The notes: generated by a model from the sequence alone, not told the origin. A stretch of DNA of 64,000 bases from Thermodesulfobacterium geofontis OPF15 (GCF_000215975.1 NC_015682.1:496001-560000); one strand, 5' to 3'; positions 51,510-60,000 are shown, counted from the stretch's first letter. Numbers and translations: made by a program.

Positions 51510-52492
51510 TCTATTCCCTCTTTATAAGGAAGATTAAATTTTTCTTTAAGATAAAGATATCCCTTCTGAGTAAGTATTCTACCTCTTTTTGTGCGGGCAA
51601 TTAATCCCATTCTTATTAAAGCTGGTTCATAAATAGTTTCAAATTCTTCTGGGGTAATATCTGCTGAAAGTGCAAGAGCCGTAACTCCTACGGGTCCACC
51701 TTTAAATTCTTTATAAAGGGTTAAAAGACATCTTCTATCTTCGGGAGTTAGTCCCCATTCATCAATATCAAGAAGTTTTAAAAAATCTTCAAAAACTTGA
51801 GAAGATACCTTTAATAATTTTTGGTCTTTAGTTTTAGAATTTAGTAAAACAAATTCTCTTAATCTTCTTACCAGATTTAAAGCTTGTCTTGGTATACCTT
51901 TTGAAGCTTTTGCAAGTTTGAAAGCCAAATCTTTTTCTATTTCAAGTCCCCAGGACTTACTCACTTTTACAATAATATCTCTTAATTCTTCATCTTTATA
52001 ATAATTTAATTTAAAAATTAGCTGAAATCTGTCTCTAAGGGGAGCTAAACAAAGATTGGGTTTATTTGTAGCTCCAATTAAAGTAAATTTTGGAAGATTA
52101 AGTCTTATAGTTTTTCCAGCATTACCTTTGCCTATTACTATATCTAAAGCAAAATCTTCCATTGCGGTATAAAGAATTTCTTGGCAGGGTTTTGGCATTC
52201 TATGAATTTCATCAATAAAAAGGATGTTCCCCTCTTTTAAATTGGTAAGAACTGCAGCTAAGGTTCCGGTTTTATCAAGAACAGGACCTGAGGTAATCTT
52301 TAAATCTCGTTTTAATTCATAAGCTATAATTCTTGCTAAGGTTGTTTTCCCAAGTCCTGGAGCACCAATAAAAAAAGTATGAGGGAAGATATCATTTCTT
52401 TTTTTTACTGAAGAAATATAAACTGAAAGCTCATCTTTTATTCTTTTTTGTCCTATAAATTCATCAAGACTATGAGGGCGAAAATAAATCAT
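51491..52492 (-). CDS. ruvB: Holliday junction branch-migration ATPase RuvB
   Basis: The 333-residue AAA+ protein has the RuvB start (RPHSLDEFIGQKRIKDELSVYI), Walker A IGAPGLGKTTLA, Walker B NILFIDEIHRM, GATNKPNLCLAPLRDRF (sensor and arginine finger) and the C-terminal winged helix with GPVGVTALALSADITPEEFETIYEPALIRMGLIARTKRGRILT. RuvB rings drive branch migration with RuvA. A typical small N-terminal segment is shortened by a few residues. No ruvA or ruvC nearby. Confidence 0.96.
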   Translation of the reverse strand: MIYFRPHSLDEFIGQKRIKDELSVYISSVKKRNDIFPHTFFIGAPGLGKTTLARIIAYELKRDLKITSGPVLDKTGTLAAVLTNLKEGNILFIDEIHRMPKPCQEILYTAMEDFALDIVIGKGNAGKTIRLNLPKFTLIGATNKPNLCLAPLRDRFQLIFKLNYYKDEELRDIIVKVSKSWGLEIEKDLAFKLAKASKGIPRQALNLVRRLREFVLLNSKTKDQKLLKVSSQVFEDFLKLLDIDEWGLTPEDRRCLLTLYKEFKGGPVGVTALALSADITPEEFETIYEPALIRMGLIARTKRGRILTQKGYLYLKEKFNLPYKEGIECLFSS

Positions 52493-52541
52493 TAAAAAAT
52501 ATTATATAAGAATTCCAAGAATATACAAGAAAATTAAAAAG

Positions 52542-54515
52542 CTACAGCTCTTTTTTAAGCTCTTTTAAATAAATTTCTTTTGCTTTTTCAAGTAAAGAAA
52601 GTAATTTTGTAAAAAGTTCATCTCTCTCAGCTATTAAAGTTCTAACCCTTTCTTTATCTCTACTATTATGGGCAATTATAATATCTCTACAGAGCAAGTG
52701 AAATCTTCTGTGGATTTCTTCAAATTCGGAAAAAACAGCCACACCTCTAAATTTTTCTCCCTCACCTTCGTAAAGCCATTTTCCTATACTGCAGGCTTTG
52801 TAATTCCCAAGAAGTTCAGGATCTAAGGTATCAAGCCCCATTAAATGACCATTAACTCTAATTATTAATCTTTCATGGTCTGATTTAAAGAGATCAAAAA
52901 GAGCTTCTTTTAATTTTTCTGTTTTTACTAAGGATGCAGTGTGTCTTAAATCTGATGAAACACTTACTAAACTATAAATAGTTTTTGTTAGTTCTTCAAT
53001 TAAATGTGTGACTTCAGCAGTTAATTTAGCTGTTTCTTCTACAGTTTTACTTATTTCTTCACTTGCTATAGATTGCTCTTCTGTTGCTGTAGCAACTTGA
53101 GCTATAGCATCTTTTACTTTTTGAGAAGATTCTACAATATTATCAAGAGCATCCTTTACTTTGGTTAAAGAAGAAACTCCTTTTTCAACCTCCTTAGCAG
53201 TAATTTCCATAGTTTCAAAGGCTTTATTAGATTCTGTCTGAATAGCTTTTACTTTCTCTGCAATTTCATCAGTTGCTTTAGCTGTTCTTTCTGCAAGTTT
53301 TCTTATTTCTTCAGCAACAACTGCAAAACCTCTCCCATGTTCTCCAGCACGTGCTGCCTCAATTGTAGCATTAAGGGCAAGTAAATTTGTTTGATCAGCA
53401 ATATCTTTAATAAGTTGAACTATATAACCTATTTCTTCTGCGCTTTTATTAAGTTCTTCAATTACATTTTTTAAAGCCGTAGTTTCTTCATTTGCTTTTA
53501 TAATAATATTTGTTGCTTCTTCAGAAATACCCTTTCCTTCTAAGGCAGCATTTATATTTTGAACTGCAAGGTCTGAAACTTGTGAAGCATTTTTTGCAAT
53601 ATCAGCAATGGTTGCACTCATCTCTTCAACAGCAGAAGCAACTTGTGATGCTTGAGTACTCTGAATTTTTGAATTTTCTAAAGTTTTATTAAGAATTTTG
53701 AAACTTTCATCAATTGAATCAGCTAATTTTTGAGAATAAATTAGGGATTTTTCGTTAAGAGAAATAAAAGCTTGTAAAAGTTTATGCATACTTCTTGCAA
53801 GTCTTCCCACAATATCAACTCTATCTTGAAATTCAATTTTTATAGTAAGATCACCCTCTGCCATTTTTTCAAGAAGACGTCCCAATTTATCAAGAGGTTT
53901 ATGAGTCACTATATATGCAATGTAAAGGATTACAGGAGTAGCAATTATCCCCAGAAGTCCTAAAATTGTAAATAATAATTGTATTTTTTTTGAAGCCATA
54001 AAAACATTTTTAAAAGGTAATTCTATAACCACTCCCCCAAGAAGATCTCCCTCTTTCACATTGTGACAAGAAAGACACATTTTTTCAGCTTTTAAAAGAT
54101 AAAGGGTTTTTAAGGAACCATTAGTTTTATAAATTTTTCCTTCTTCTTTGCTCAAAATAATTTTATCAATAAAGGTTTTTTCTTCTTGAGAAGGATAAAA
54201 TTCAGGGCTTTCACTACCAAATTGATTATCTACTTTTTCAGTTCTAAATATTTTTACATTTTTTAAAGCTTTTAAATAGTAATTTCTGAGCTCTCTATAA
54301 TTAGGATTTGCCATATCTTTTAATAAGGAAGCTTTAATAGAGGAATAATAATTTGGAAAAGTTTCGGTTTTAGCCTGATAAAGAGTAATCCAATGTAAAA
54401 AAAATCCTGTAACAATAACTGTCATTATTACACCTAAAGCAGTAACTACAGTTAAGGGTATAATTAATTTCCAACGAATTCTTATTTTTTTATCTAAATT
54501 ACTAAAGAATCCCAT
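52542..54515 (-). CDS. Methyl-accepting chemotaxis protein with haem-binding sensor and CZB domain
   Basis: The 657-residue receptor has a membrane helix (about 17-45), a periplasmic Tll0287-like (DUF3365) domain with a haem c motif CLSCH at residues 147-151, a second helix (about 178-203), a HAMP segment, a methyl-accepting coiled coil with the signalling tip ([18 protein letters not shown]) and a C-terminal chemoreceptor zinc-binding (CZB) domain with [23 protein letters not shown] and FEEIHRRFH. The periplasmic domain probably senses redox, NO or O2; CZB zinc binding can report zinc or hypochlorite. It has its own promoter and lies after an octahaem cytochrome gene. Confidence 0.88.
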   Translation of the reverse strand: MGFFSNLDKKIRIRWKLIIPLTVVTALGVIMTVIVTGFFLHWITLYQAKTETFPNYYSSIKASLLKDMANPNYRELRNYYLKALKNVKIFRTEKVDNQFGSESPEFYPSQEEKTFIDKIILSKEEGKIYKTNGSLKTLYLLKAEKMCLSCHNVKEGDLLGGVVIELPFKNVFMASKKIQLLFTILGLLGIIATPVILYIAYIVTHKPLDKLGRLLEKMAEGDLTIKIEFQDRVDIVGRLARSMHKLLQAFISLNEKSLIYSQKLADSIDESFKILNKTLENSKIQSTQASQVASAVEEMSATIADIAKNASQVSDLAVQNINAALEGKGISEEATNIIIKANEETTALKNVIEELNKSAEEIGYIVQLIKDIADQTNLLALNATIEAARAGEHGRGFAVVAEEIRKLAERTAKATDEIAEKVKAIQTESNKAFETMEITAKEVEKGVSSLTKVKDALDNIVESSQKVKDAIAQVATATEEQSIASEEISKTVEETAKLTAEVTHLIEELTKTIYSLVSVSSDLRHTASLVKTEKLKEALFDLFKSDHERLIIRVNGHLMGLDTLDPELLGNYKACSIGKWLYEGEGEKFRGVAVFSEFEEIHRRFHLLCRDIIIAHNSRDKERVRTLIAERDELFTKLLSLLEKAKEIYLKELKKEL

Positions 54516-54579
54516 AAGGATTTCCTCCTTTTAAAAACTTTAATATTAAAAATCGGCAAATTTTAAATTAATTTAAAAA

Positions 54580-54607
54580 ATTATCTTTAAAATTTAAAAT
54601 AAGTCAA
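54580..54607 (-). promoter_or_regulatory. Predicted promoter of the chemoreceptor gene
   Basis: On the minus strand TTGACT (54602-54607) and GATAAT (54580-54585) are 16 bases apart. A start near 54573 gives a leader of about 58 nt ending in an AGGAGG ribosome site. This sigma-70-like promoter would express the receptor separately from the cytochrome gene upstream; I did not see a sigma-28 motif. Confidence 0.5.
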
Positions 54608-54617
54608 GGATTGATTT

Positions 54618-56048
54618 TTATTTTTTCTTAAGCAAAAAAAGAAGCCAATCTTTCATATTTTGTATGTTTTTATTTAGATACCATCTTCCCATTTCAAATA
54701 CTCCATAATCTGCTCCCCCCATAGCAGAGGCAAACCTTACAGAATTTGCATAAAATAACCATTGCTCAACCCACATTTTTTCTATAGCTTCATCAAAAAT
54801 ACAAGAAGCATTTGCTACCCCTTTTTTCCAAGCTTCAAGTAAAATTTTTGTAGCTTCGAGAGTTTGTTCATTAGTTGTTTTTATGGTGTTATGGAACTTT
54901 ACAAAGTGGGCTTCTACCCAAGAGCTTGTATGACAAGTCATACAGATGCTTTTCATTTTATTTTCCCTTTTTTCCATCTCCTTTTCATCTATAAGAAATT
55001 CCTTTACAAATTCACCTGTTAATTCAGTGGGGAGAGGAAGTCCAGCTTTATTTTTAATTTTTGTTGTATCAGAATCTTTTGGATGGGGATGGGCATATAT
55101 TAGTCCGAATATTCTCCAGGAAAGTCTATCATTCATTTGATGAGTTCTTTCTACAATTACATTATTATTGCTATCAACCAATAAACTTACATGGCAGACT
55201 GCACAGGTAGGAGCTTTAAAATCTTCTCCCACTTTCCAAGGAGTATTGTTAAAGTTCATTTCGGCACCTTTAGAGGAGTATATATTTCCGTGTTTGCTCA
55301 CCATATAAACTTTATAAGCAGGAACATCAGGTCCTTTATGGCACTGAGAACAGGTATAAGGTTTTCGAGCAATTTCCATAGAAAAGGAATGTCTTGGGTG
55401 ACAAGATGTGCATGCTCCCTTTGAATCATCAGGGTTTATTCTCCCCACTCCATTATTTGCCCATCCCAAAAGAATAGGAAATTTCATTTCTCCCATTTGT
55501 GTATTTCTTATTTCCTCACCTTTTACTTCCACCTTTGTTCCATGGCATGCTAAACAGGCATCATTTTCAGAAAGAATATTTGGATTAGGCTCTAAGGAAG
55601 ATTTAACAAGTTTATAATACAAAGGATTATCCTTTAAATTGGTGTAAGCTTTTGACATAAGGTTTTTATCATATTCCTCAACTTCTTTAGAATGACAAAC
55701 TGCGCAATCCTTAGGAGAGACTACAATATGGACTTTAAATCCATTGTGATCAAAAGTATCTTTATGAGATTCAGGATTTAAGGTATGACATTCGGCACAT
55801 CCAATTACTATGTCTCTATTTTTAAAAGAAGGAGAGGAATTTACTTTACGAGAAAGGGAATCTTTACTTAAAGCTTCTTTTAAGGTAATTTTAGAATGGA
55901 CTCCTACCTTCCAGTCTTTAACTATACCAGGGGTTACCATTTCATGACAGGAAATACAAATTTGAGACTCTGAACTTATAGAAGACTGGGCAAAAGAGAT
56001 GTTATAAAATAAAAAAAGAAAACCCAAAATTTTTATAATAACATACAT
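54618..56048 (-). CDS. Octahaem cytochrome c, hydroxylamine-oxidoreductase-like
   Basis: From ATG 56048 (AGGAGG lies 6 bases before) the protein is 476 residues with a Sec signal (residues 1-20, ending FAQ). Eight CxxCH motifs follow: CISCH, CAECH, CAVCH, CLACH, CTSCH, CSQCH, CAVCH and CMTCH. The C-terminal helical region with VEAHFVKFHNTIKTTNE and SVRFASAMGGADYGVFEMGRWYL resembles HAO-family octahaem enzymes, some of which reduce nitrite. It is periplasmic. The crosslinking Tyr of true HAO is not identifiable by eye. An earlier in-frame ATG at 56078 is unlikely because the ribosome site would be inside the gene. Confidence 0.82.
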   Translation of the reverse strand: MYVIIKILGFLFLFYNISFAQSSISSESQICISCHEMVTPGIVKDWKVGVHSKITLKEALSKDSLSRKVNSSPSFKNRDIVIGCAECHTLNPESHKDTFDHNGFKVHIVVSPKDCAVCHSKEVEEYDKNLMSKAYTNLKDNPLYYKLVKSSLEPNPNILSENDACLACHGTKVEVKGEEIRNTQMGEMKFPILLGWANNGVGRINPDDSKGACTSCHPRHSFSMEIARKPYTCSQCHKGPDVPAYKVYMVSKHGNIYSSKGAEMNFNNTPWKVGEDFKAPTCAVCHVSLLVDSNNNVIVERTHQMNDRLSWRIFGLIYAHPHPKDSDTTKIKNKAGLPLPTELTGEFVKEFLIDEKEMEKRENKMKSICMTCHTSSWVEAHFVKFHNTIKTTNEQTLEATKILLEAWKKGVANASCIFDEAIEKMWVEQWLFYANSVRFASAMGGADYGVFEMGRWYLNKNIQNMKDWLLFLLKKK

Positions 56049-56058
56049 AGAGCACCTC

Positions 56059-56280
56059 CTAAATAAATTTATCTTCATCTATTAATGCATCTTTAATCGA
56101 CTTATAATAGGTTAATCCTCTATAAAAAACTTTTGATTTTATGGGAAATTCAACTTTTTCTGTAAATTTGTCCAAGGTTTTAAAAAACTTATATATTCTT
56201 TTTAAATCTTTTAAAGTGATATTTTTATGGTAAATTGCCTCCCAATCAGCCTCCTCAAAACTTTTATAAAATTTTAACAT
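56059..56280 (-). CDS. Hypothetical protein paired with a nucleotidyltransferase
   Basis: This 73-residue protein (MLKFYKSFEEADWEAIYHKN...) has no family I recognise. It is helical and charged, without signal or membrane segment. It starts 2 nt after the nucleotidyltransferase stop, so the two are co-translated. The first half (EEADWEAIYHKNITLKDLKRIYKFFKTLDKF) appears near AbiEii-like nucleotidyltransferases in other genomes only by general type; a toxin-antitoxin role is speculation. Its stop lies within the ribosome site of the cytochrome gene. Confidence 0.6.
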   Translation of the reverse strand: MLKFYKSFEEADWEAIYHKNITLKDLKRIYKFFKTLDKFTEKVEFPIKSKVFYRGLTYYKSIKDALIDEDKFI

Positions 56281-56282
56281 AT

Positions 56283-56789
56283 TTATTTATTAAACCCTTT
56301 ATTTTTGAGTTCTTTTAACTTTTTAAGATAAAAAAGATCTACTTTATCTTTTTCTCTAAAAAGAGAAGCATTCTCTTTCATTTTTATTAAAAGGTCAATA
56401 GAGGCAACAGGTACTCTTAAATTTTCTTCAAGATTAATCCACTCAATTGCGTTTTCAACGGTTTCCCAATTTATAGCTTCTCCAAATTTTGTAATTAGAT
56501 CCACATAAAATCCTTGAGGTGTACCATATCTAATAACTGAATAAGTATAAAAATCAGAGGGTTTTAATTTTTCTAATTCTTGATCTTTGAAAATTTTTTT
56601 TAAACTTTCTATTATTTTTTTTAAGTTCTCAGATTCTGGTTTAATAAAAAGATCTACATCTAAGGTCCTTCTAACAATACCATATAAATTAAGGGCAATT
56701 CCTCCAACTATACAATAACTAACTTTTTTGTTGTTAAATTCTTCAAAAATTTGTTTTAATATTTCCCAAAAATTTGAAATTTCATCCAT
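56283..56789 (-). CDS. AbiEii/DUF6036-type nucleotidyltransferase
   Basis: A 168-residue protein with a nucleotidyltransferase core: VSYCIVGGIALNLYGIVRRTLDVDLFI (GG...RxTxDVDL, two acidic residues) and a second acidic patch FYVDLITKFGEAI, followed by VPVASIDLLIKMKE. The pattern fits AbiEii/DUF6036 nucleotidyltransferases, which include antiphage and toxin components as well as solitary proteins. It precedes a 73-residue partner by 2 nt. Substrate unknown. Confidence 0.78.
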   Translation of the reverse strand: MDEISNFWEILKQIFEEFNNKKVSYCIVGGIALNLYGIVRRTLDVDLFIKPESENLKKIIESLKKIFKDQELEKLKPSDFYTYSVIRYGTPQGFYVDLITKFGEAINWETVENAIEWINLEENLRVPVASIDLLIKMKENASLFREKDKVDLFYLKKLKELKNKGFNK

Positions 56790-56870
56790 ATTAATTATTT
56801 AAGGATAACTTATTTTGGAAATTATTTCAATGGAAATTAAGGAGAAAGGGAAAGTTTGAAAGTTTAAAAT

Positions 56871-56943
56871 TGGGCCGTGGAGGACTCGAACCTCCAACCT
56901 ATGGATTAAGAGTCCATTGCTCTACCACTTGAGCTAACGGCCC
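56871..56943 (-). tRNA. tRNA-Lys (CUU)
   Basis: The reverse complement forms a cloverleaf: acceptor GGGCCGT/ACGGCCC, D arm GCTC...GAGC, anticodon loop CTCTTAA (CTT) on stem ATGGA/TCCAT, T arm GGAGG-TTCGAGT-CCTCC. Discriminator A; no encoded CCA. Confidence 0.95.
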
Positions 56944-57015
56944 GTTGTTATACTTAAAATAAAAATTAATATATTCTTAAGATTTGTCAAGAAGTTAAGA
57001 GGCATTTCTTAGGTA

Positions 57016-57043
57016 TTGAAGTAATGAGAATTTGTTTTAAATT
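57016..57043 (+). promoter_or_regulatory. Predicted rnpB promoter
   Basis: TTGAAG at 57016-57021 and TAAATT at 57038-57043 are 16 bases apart, placing transcription start within a few bases of the RNase P RNA 5' end at about 57049. Confidence 0.45.
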
Positions 57044-57048
57044 TAAAA

Positions 57049-57453
57049 GGGGGTAGGGTTTAAGAGGTGGTTGCTCTGGAAGATCTTTGAAAAGAGATCT
57101 TCCAGGGAGGAAAGTCCGGGCTCCGCAGGGGAGGACGCCGGGTAACACCCGGAGGGAGTAATCCCTGGAAAGGGCCACAGAAAAGAGACCGCCAGCGGCT
57201 AAGAGAGGTTTTTATCTCTCTTAGTGCGGGCAAGGGTGAAAAGGTGGGGTAAGAGCCCACCGCACAGGATGGTAACATCCTGTGGCACGGCAACCCCCGT
57301 CCGGAGCAAGGCCAAACAGAGCCTAAGGGTGCCCCGCCCAAAAGGCTCAGGTAGGCCGCTTGAGGAGAAGGGTAACCTTCTCCCTAGAGAAATAACCACC
57401 GCCTGGGAGAGTATCCCAGGTAACAGAACCCGGCTTACTTAAACCCTACCCCC
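57049..57453 (+). ncRNA. rnpB: RNase P RNA (class A)
   Basis: The about 405-nt RNA has the conserved GAGGAAAGTCCGGGC at 57107-57121, the AGGGTGAAAAGGTGGGGTAAGAG region, and the 3' ACAGAACCCGGCTTA block at 57424-57438. The ends (57049-57064 and 57438-57453) pair perfectly over 16 bp to form P1. Local GC is far above the genome, as expected of a thermophile structured RNA. It cleaves tRNA leaders. The engB start lies 14 nt after the end, so the two may share a transcript. Confidence 0.96.
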
Positions 57454-57466
57454 TCTTCTTTTAAAA

Positions 57467-58054
57467 ATGTTTAAACATATAGAATTTGTCAAAAGCATAT
57501 ACGATCTCAAAGATCTTCCTCCTCCTAAATTTCCAGAAATTGCTTTTCTTGGAAGATCCAATGTAGGCAAATCATCTCTTATAAACGCAATTCTTAATAG
57601 AAAAAATGTAGCCCGCGTTTCTTCAACCCCTGGATTTACTAAAGCTATCAACTTTTTTAGAATAGATTATCAATTTTATCTGGTTGATCTTCCTGGCTAT
57701 GGCTTTGCTAAAGCACCTGCAGAATTACAAAAAAAATGGAAATATTTAGTTGAAGGATATCTTACAGCTCCAAGAGATTTTCGTTTGCTTATTTTAATTT
57801 TTGATATAAGAAGGACTCCTGATAAACTTGATATTAACTTAGTTGAATTTGTAAAATATATTAAAAAACCCTTCTGTATTGTGTTAAATAAAATTGATAT
57901 ACTTTCTAAAAATGAAATTGATAAACAAGTTAAAAATTATAAAGAAGCTTTAAGATTAAATCCCGATTTTCCAATGTTTTTAGTATCTTGTAAAGAAAAA
58001 GAAAATATAGAACCTTTAAGAAAATTCATTTTATCAAAAATAAAATCCCATTAA
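57467..58054 (+). CDS. engB: Ribosome biogenesis GTPase EngB (YsxC/YihA)
   Basis: The 195-residue GTPase has G1 GRSNVGKSS, G2 region STPGFTKAINFF, G3 VDLPGYGFAK (DxxG), G4 LNKIDILSK (NKxD) and G5 VSCKEK. EngB helps assemble the 50S subunit. The ATG is 14 nt after rnpB; it converges with the metallo-beta-lactamase gene, overlapping by 4 nt. Confidence 0.96.
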   Translation: MFKHIEFVKSIYDLKDLPPPKFPEIAFLGRSNVGKSSLINAILNRKNVARVSSTPGFTKAINFFRIDYQFYLVDLPGYGFAKAPAELQKKWKYLVEGYLTAPRDFRLLILIFDIRRTPDKLDINLVEFVKYIKKPFCIVLNKIDILSKNEIDKQVKNYKEALRLNPDFPMFLVSCKEKENIEPLRKFILSKIKSH

Positions 58055-58803
58055 ATTTTTATACTCATCCCATCATAACAGGCTCTTATTTTTAAACCCA
58101 ACTCATTACTAAGTTCTTGGGCTACTTTATAAGGATTAGCTTTAAGCATAGTCATACCAAAATGAGTAAGAATTACCTCTTCAGGTCTCACATTACTTAA
58201 TATTTTTTTTACATCAGAAACGCTTAAATGTAAAACCCCTTCTTTTGGAGTATACCTTACAGTATAAATTACAAGAATATTTGCAGAAGCAAATTCCTCT
58301 TCTAATTTTTCAAAATAGGCTGTATCAGTTATGAAACCAACAATTTTTCCCTCTGGAAGATAAAAAAGTAATCCATAATTTTCTGCTGTATGTTTAAGAA
58401 GACAGGTGGTTTTAAATTTAAAAGGAGAGTTTTCATAAAAAGTATTAGGTTTTAAAATTTCTATCTTTTTAAGATAAGGCTGGAGATAAGAAAGTAAAAG
58501 TCCTTCTTTTAAAGCACTTTCTGTTAAAAATAGAGTTCCTCTTTTTTTAAACCCCCCTTCAGTAATAGCATCAACTATAATATTTAAATCTGCTGAGTGA
58601 TCTAAATGTTGATGAGAAACTACAATGGTTTCAATTTTTTCAATAGGGATTTTCTTTTTAGCAAGATAAACTAAGGTTCCTGGGCCAGGGTCAAGAAGTA
58701 GATAAGAATTATTAACATTTATAATAGTTCCAGCAGAGGCTCTTAATTGTTTGGCAACTACATAACGGGCACCAGCTGTTCCTAAAAATATAATTTTACT
58801 CAC
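58051..58803 (-). CDS. Metallo-beta-lactamase-fold hydrolase
   Basis: The 250-residue protein has the MBL motif VSHQHLDHSADLNII (HxHxDH), an early GTAGAR segment, LLDPGPGTL and later GFITDTAYF and LTHFGMTML with metal ligands. It resembles the RNase Z-like or archaeal-type MBL hydrolases; no exosite of RNase Z is seen and length is short. Activity unknown: phosphodiesterase or hydrolase acting in the cytoplasm. Confidence 0.8.
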   Translation of the reverse strand: MSKIIFLGTAGARYVVAKQLRASAGTIINVNNSYLLLDPGPGTLVYLAKKKIPIEKIETIVVSHQHLDHSADLNIIVDAITEGGFKKRGTLFLTESALKEGLLLSYLQPYLKKIEILKPNTFYENSPFKFKTTCLLKHTAENYGLLFYLPEGKIVGFITDTAYFEKLEEEFASANILVIYTVRYTPKEGVLHLSVSDVKKILSNVRPEEVILTHFGMTMLKANPYKVAQELSNELGLKIRACYDGMSIKI

Positions 58804-58876
58804 AAAATTAATCTTATTGAATTTTTAATAAATTTTCAAGTTTATATTACGATAAAAATAATTTTTATAGGATATC

Positions 58877-58918
58877 TTGACAAAAAATTTTATTGTATTA
58901 TATTTATTTCAAAATAAA
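58877..58918 (+). promoter_or_regulatory. Peroxiredoxin promoter with palindrome matching the Fur-gene operator
   Basis: TTGACA at 58877-58882 and TATATT at 58899-58904 are 16 bases apart. At 58903-58918 lies TTTATTT-CA-AAATAAA, identical to the reverse complement of the palindrome at the Fur-family gene (31855-31871) except for one missing T. It overlaps the -10 end and start region, a repressing position. Confidence 0.6.
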
Positions 58919-58939
58919 AATTTTTATAGGAGGTGCATT

Positions 58940-59623
58940 ATGGAAGAGGTAAAAGAAATAATTAGTATGCCAAGAATTGGAGATCAGGCACCAGCCTTTG
59001 AAGCAATGACTACAATGGGTCCTATTAAATTTCCTGATGATTTTAAAGGTCAATGGGTGGTGTTCTTTTCTCATCCAGCAGATTTTACCCCTGTTTGTTC
59101 TACTGAGTTTTTAGCTTTTGCTCAAATGAATAATGAGTTTGCTAAAAGAAATGTCCAACTTTTAGGTTTAAGTATAGATAGTGTTTTTTCCCATATTGCT
59201 TGGGTAATGAATCTTAAAGAAAAAACCGGAATTGAAATCCCATTTCCTATTGTAGCAGATGTTGATGGAAGAGTAGCTAAACTTTATGGTATGCTACATC
59301 CAGGAGAAAGTTCAACTGCTACTGTAAGAGCGGTTTTTATTGTAGACCCTAATGGAAAGATAAGGGCGATTATTTATTATCCTCTTTCTGCAGGAAGAAA
59401 TATGAGGGAGATCTTAAGATTAATAGATGCTTTACAAACAGCAGATAAACATGGTGTAGCAACTCCTGCTAATTGGGTACCTGAACCTCAAGTTTGGGAG
59501 TTTACTGAAGAAAATACTAAGGTGATAGTGCCACCTCCTACTACTTATGAAGAAGCTGTAAATAGATTCCAGCAGGGATATGAATGCATTGATTGGTATT
59601 TCTGTAAGAAAAAACTGAGCTAA
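58940..59623 (+). CDS. Peroxiredoxin (archaeal-type, three-Cys)
   Basis: From ATG 58940 (AGGAGGTG just before) the protein is 227 residues. PADFTPVCSTEF holds peroxidatic Cys53; Cys216 and Cys222 lie in the C-terminal GYECIDWYFCKK, the pattern of Aeropyrum/Pyrococcus-type Prx6-like enzymes with two resolving cysteines. It reduces hydrogen peroxide and organic hydroperoxides with thioredoxin-like donors. The in-frame TTG at 58877 coincides with the -35 box and is not a start. Shares an operator candidate with the Fur-family gene. A winged-helix gene follows after 14 nt. Confidence 0.95.
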   Translation: MEEVKEIISMPRIGDQAPAFEAMTTMGPIKFPDDFKGQWVVFFSHPADFTPVCSTEFLAFAQMNNEFAKRNVQLLGLSIDSVFSHIAWVMNLKEKTGIEIPFPIVADVDGRVAKLYGMLHPGESSTATVRAVFIVDPNGKIRAIIYYPLSAGRNMREILRLIDALQTADKHGVATPANWVPEPQVWEFTEENTKVIVPPPTTYEEAVNRFQQGYECIDWYFCKKKLS

Positions 59624-59637
59624 AAAGGAGAAAAAAG

Positions 59638-59874
59638 ATGTCTGCTGGATGTGTAAGCCCTGATGGAAAACTTAGTGAAAGAGCGATTGAGCTTCTTAGA
59701 CTCTTAAATGAGAAAGGAAAGCTTTCTGCTTCTAAAATAGCAGAACTTACTAAAAGACCTCTTTTTCAGGTGAGAAGCTCTTTAAGAGAGCTCACTGAAG
59801 CTGGGTTTATCGCTTACGAAGGAGAGGAATACAGGCTTACAGAAAAAGGACTTTCTGCTCTTTCTTCAACCTAA
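59638..59874 (+). CDS. Small winged-helix protein downstream of peroxiredoxin
   Basis: The 78-residue protein has a winged HTH (ERAIELLRLLNEKGKLSASKIAELTKRPLFQVRSSLRELTEAGFIAYEGEEYRLTEKGLSAL), preceded by MSAGCVSPDGK with one Cys. It begins 14 nt after the peroxiredoxin stop with a GGAG ribosome site and is followed by a terminator, so it is co-transcribed. The role is unknown; a redox-responsive regulator is possible since a single Cys is present. Confidence 0.8.
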   Translation: MSAGCVSPDGKLSERAIELLRLLNEKGKLSASKIAELTKRPLFQVRSSLRELTEAGFIAYEGEEYRLTEKGLSALSST

Positions 59875-59894
59875 AACATTTATAAAATTTAGGA

Positions 59895-59926
59895 GGGTGG
59901 CAGAACAATTTTTGCCACCCTTTTTT
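59895..59926 (+). terminator. Rho-independent terminator after the peroxiredoxin operon
   Basis: GGGTGGCA (59895-59902) pairs with TGCCACCC (59913-59920) across a 10-base loop and is followed by six T. It ends the peroxiredoxin / winged-helix transcript. Confidence 0.92.
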
Positions 59927-59971
59927 CTTTTAAAAATCAATTTCTTTATTTTAAAGAATTTGTAAGTGTCC

Positions 59972-60000
59972 TTATCTTTTGAAGTCTTTTCTGATATAAT
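59972..60000 (+). promoter_or_regulatory. Extended -10 promoter of the PfkB-kinase gene
   Basis: TATAAT at 59995-60000 is preceded by TG one base upstream, an extended -10 element; the -35 (TTATCT at 59972) is poor, as common with extended -10. It would yield a leader of about 40 nt before ATG 60047. Confidence 0.55.

Noticed and set aside
56987-57442. Reading frames on both strands in the GC-rich stretch around 57.2 kb
   Set aside because: The region is RNase P RNA; the frames are open only because of its high GC content.
58877-58939. Upstream TTG start for peroxiredoxin
   Set aside because: The TTG coincides with the -35 hexamer, while ATG 58940 has a strong ribosome site and the normal family start.
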